Positions 63,801-64,000 of a stretch of 64,000 bases of DNA are shown in pieces (the stretch's first letter is position 1; each line of letters begins with the position of its first letter). The DNA is from Chlorops oryzae (taxonomy: Eukaryota > Arthropoda > Insecta > Diptera > Chloropidae), in assembly GCA_020466095.1 (NCBI GenBank), contig CM035808.1, positions 27,929,345-27,993,344 of the forward strand, in the 5' to 3' direction. A program made the translations under genes and the position numbers. The notes under the pieces are model-generated. The model saw only the letters and a list, made by a program, of their open reading frames with translations, had not been told where the DNA came from and ran no database searches.

Positions 63801-64000
63801 GTATCGATTGAGTTTTAAATTTGAAATTTCCTCGAGCAACTTTATATTCCACTGAAATTATTATGAACTTCAAGTTTCCTGCTACCCCTTTGTTTGTTGT
63901 ATTATCTGTAGGTACAAGTAGTTTATTGTAGGAAAAGCGTGCAGCAGAAAGGAATCTAATTAACAGTTTTCCATTGAGTGCGCAAATTACTGCAAGAAAT
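60818..64000. other. Intronic/unique DNA to the window end, no exon seen
   Basis: Searched for a homeodomain helix-3 (WFQNRR-type) or CVC-domain frame on the + strand without success, so those exons should lie beyond 64000. A 71-codon minus-strand frame at 63337-63552 with several Cys has no recognisable domain and is not called. Confidence 0.4.

Overview
The window looks like euchromatic DNA from a higher fly (Diptera). The evidence is A+T-rich unique sequence, many short dipteran-style simple repeats, TAACC runs, a developmental homeobox-gene fragment with an intron of more than 8 kb, and a dense load of small DNA transposons. A tephritid or other acalyptrate with a genome larger than Drosophila's would fit, but the species cannot be fixed from sequence alone. 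No rRNA, intact tRNA, CRISPR or prokaryotic operon is visible.

The only host gene I can support is on the + strand at the right. A first coding exon (50769-51365) carries a Vsx/Chx10-type octapeptide followed by His-, Ala- and Gln-rich segments. After an 8.28 kb intron comes a 48-nt microexon (59645-59692) in matching phase. The homeobox and CVC exons are not in the window and should lie to the right. Exon 1 contains a one-base frame break in its His/Gln tract. The large unique stretch before it (about 38-50 kb) holds a few GC-richer, palindrome-rich blocks that could be regulatory.

The left edge (1-2181, - strand) is a C2H2 zinc-finger reading frame resembling the N-terminal part of a repeated arthropod family that I associate with DNA polymerase B (Polinton/Maverick-like). 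It is split by a decayed hAT transposon with a perfect 8-bp target duplication. Upstream of it lie a 254-bp tandem array and a 46-bp tandem array.

From 19.4 to 28 kb is a complicated nest: a hAT element with transposase (21138-26950, perfect 8-bp target duplication) apparently contains, between its two arms, a second copy of its own flanking region with the empty insertion site. An A92-C57 homopolymer sits at the junction. The simplest reading is that an alternative haplotype was wrongly assembled into a gap inside the element.

Scattered elsewhere are at least five short hAT-type elements with 8-bp target duplications, three or four TA-flanked elements, a TTAA-flanked element, two CCCGGG/CCCAGCGG inverted-repeat elements, two copies of a poly(A)-tailed retroposon, three tRNA-like SINE heads, two inverted copies of a dispersed repeat with GTCC/GGAC octamer arrays, and a remnant of a cysteine-rich arthropod repeat protein.
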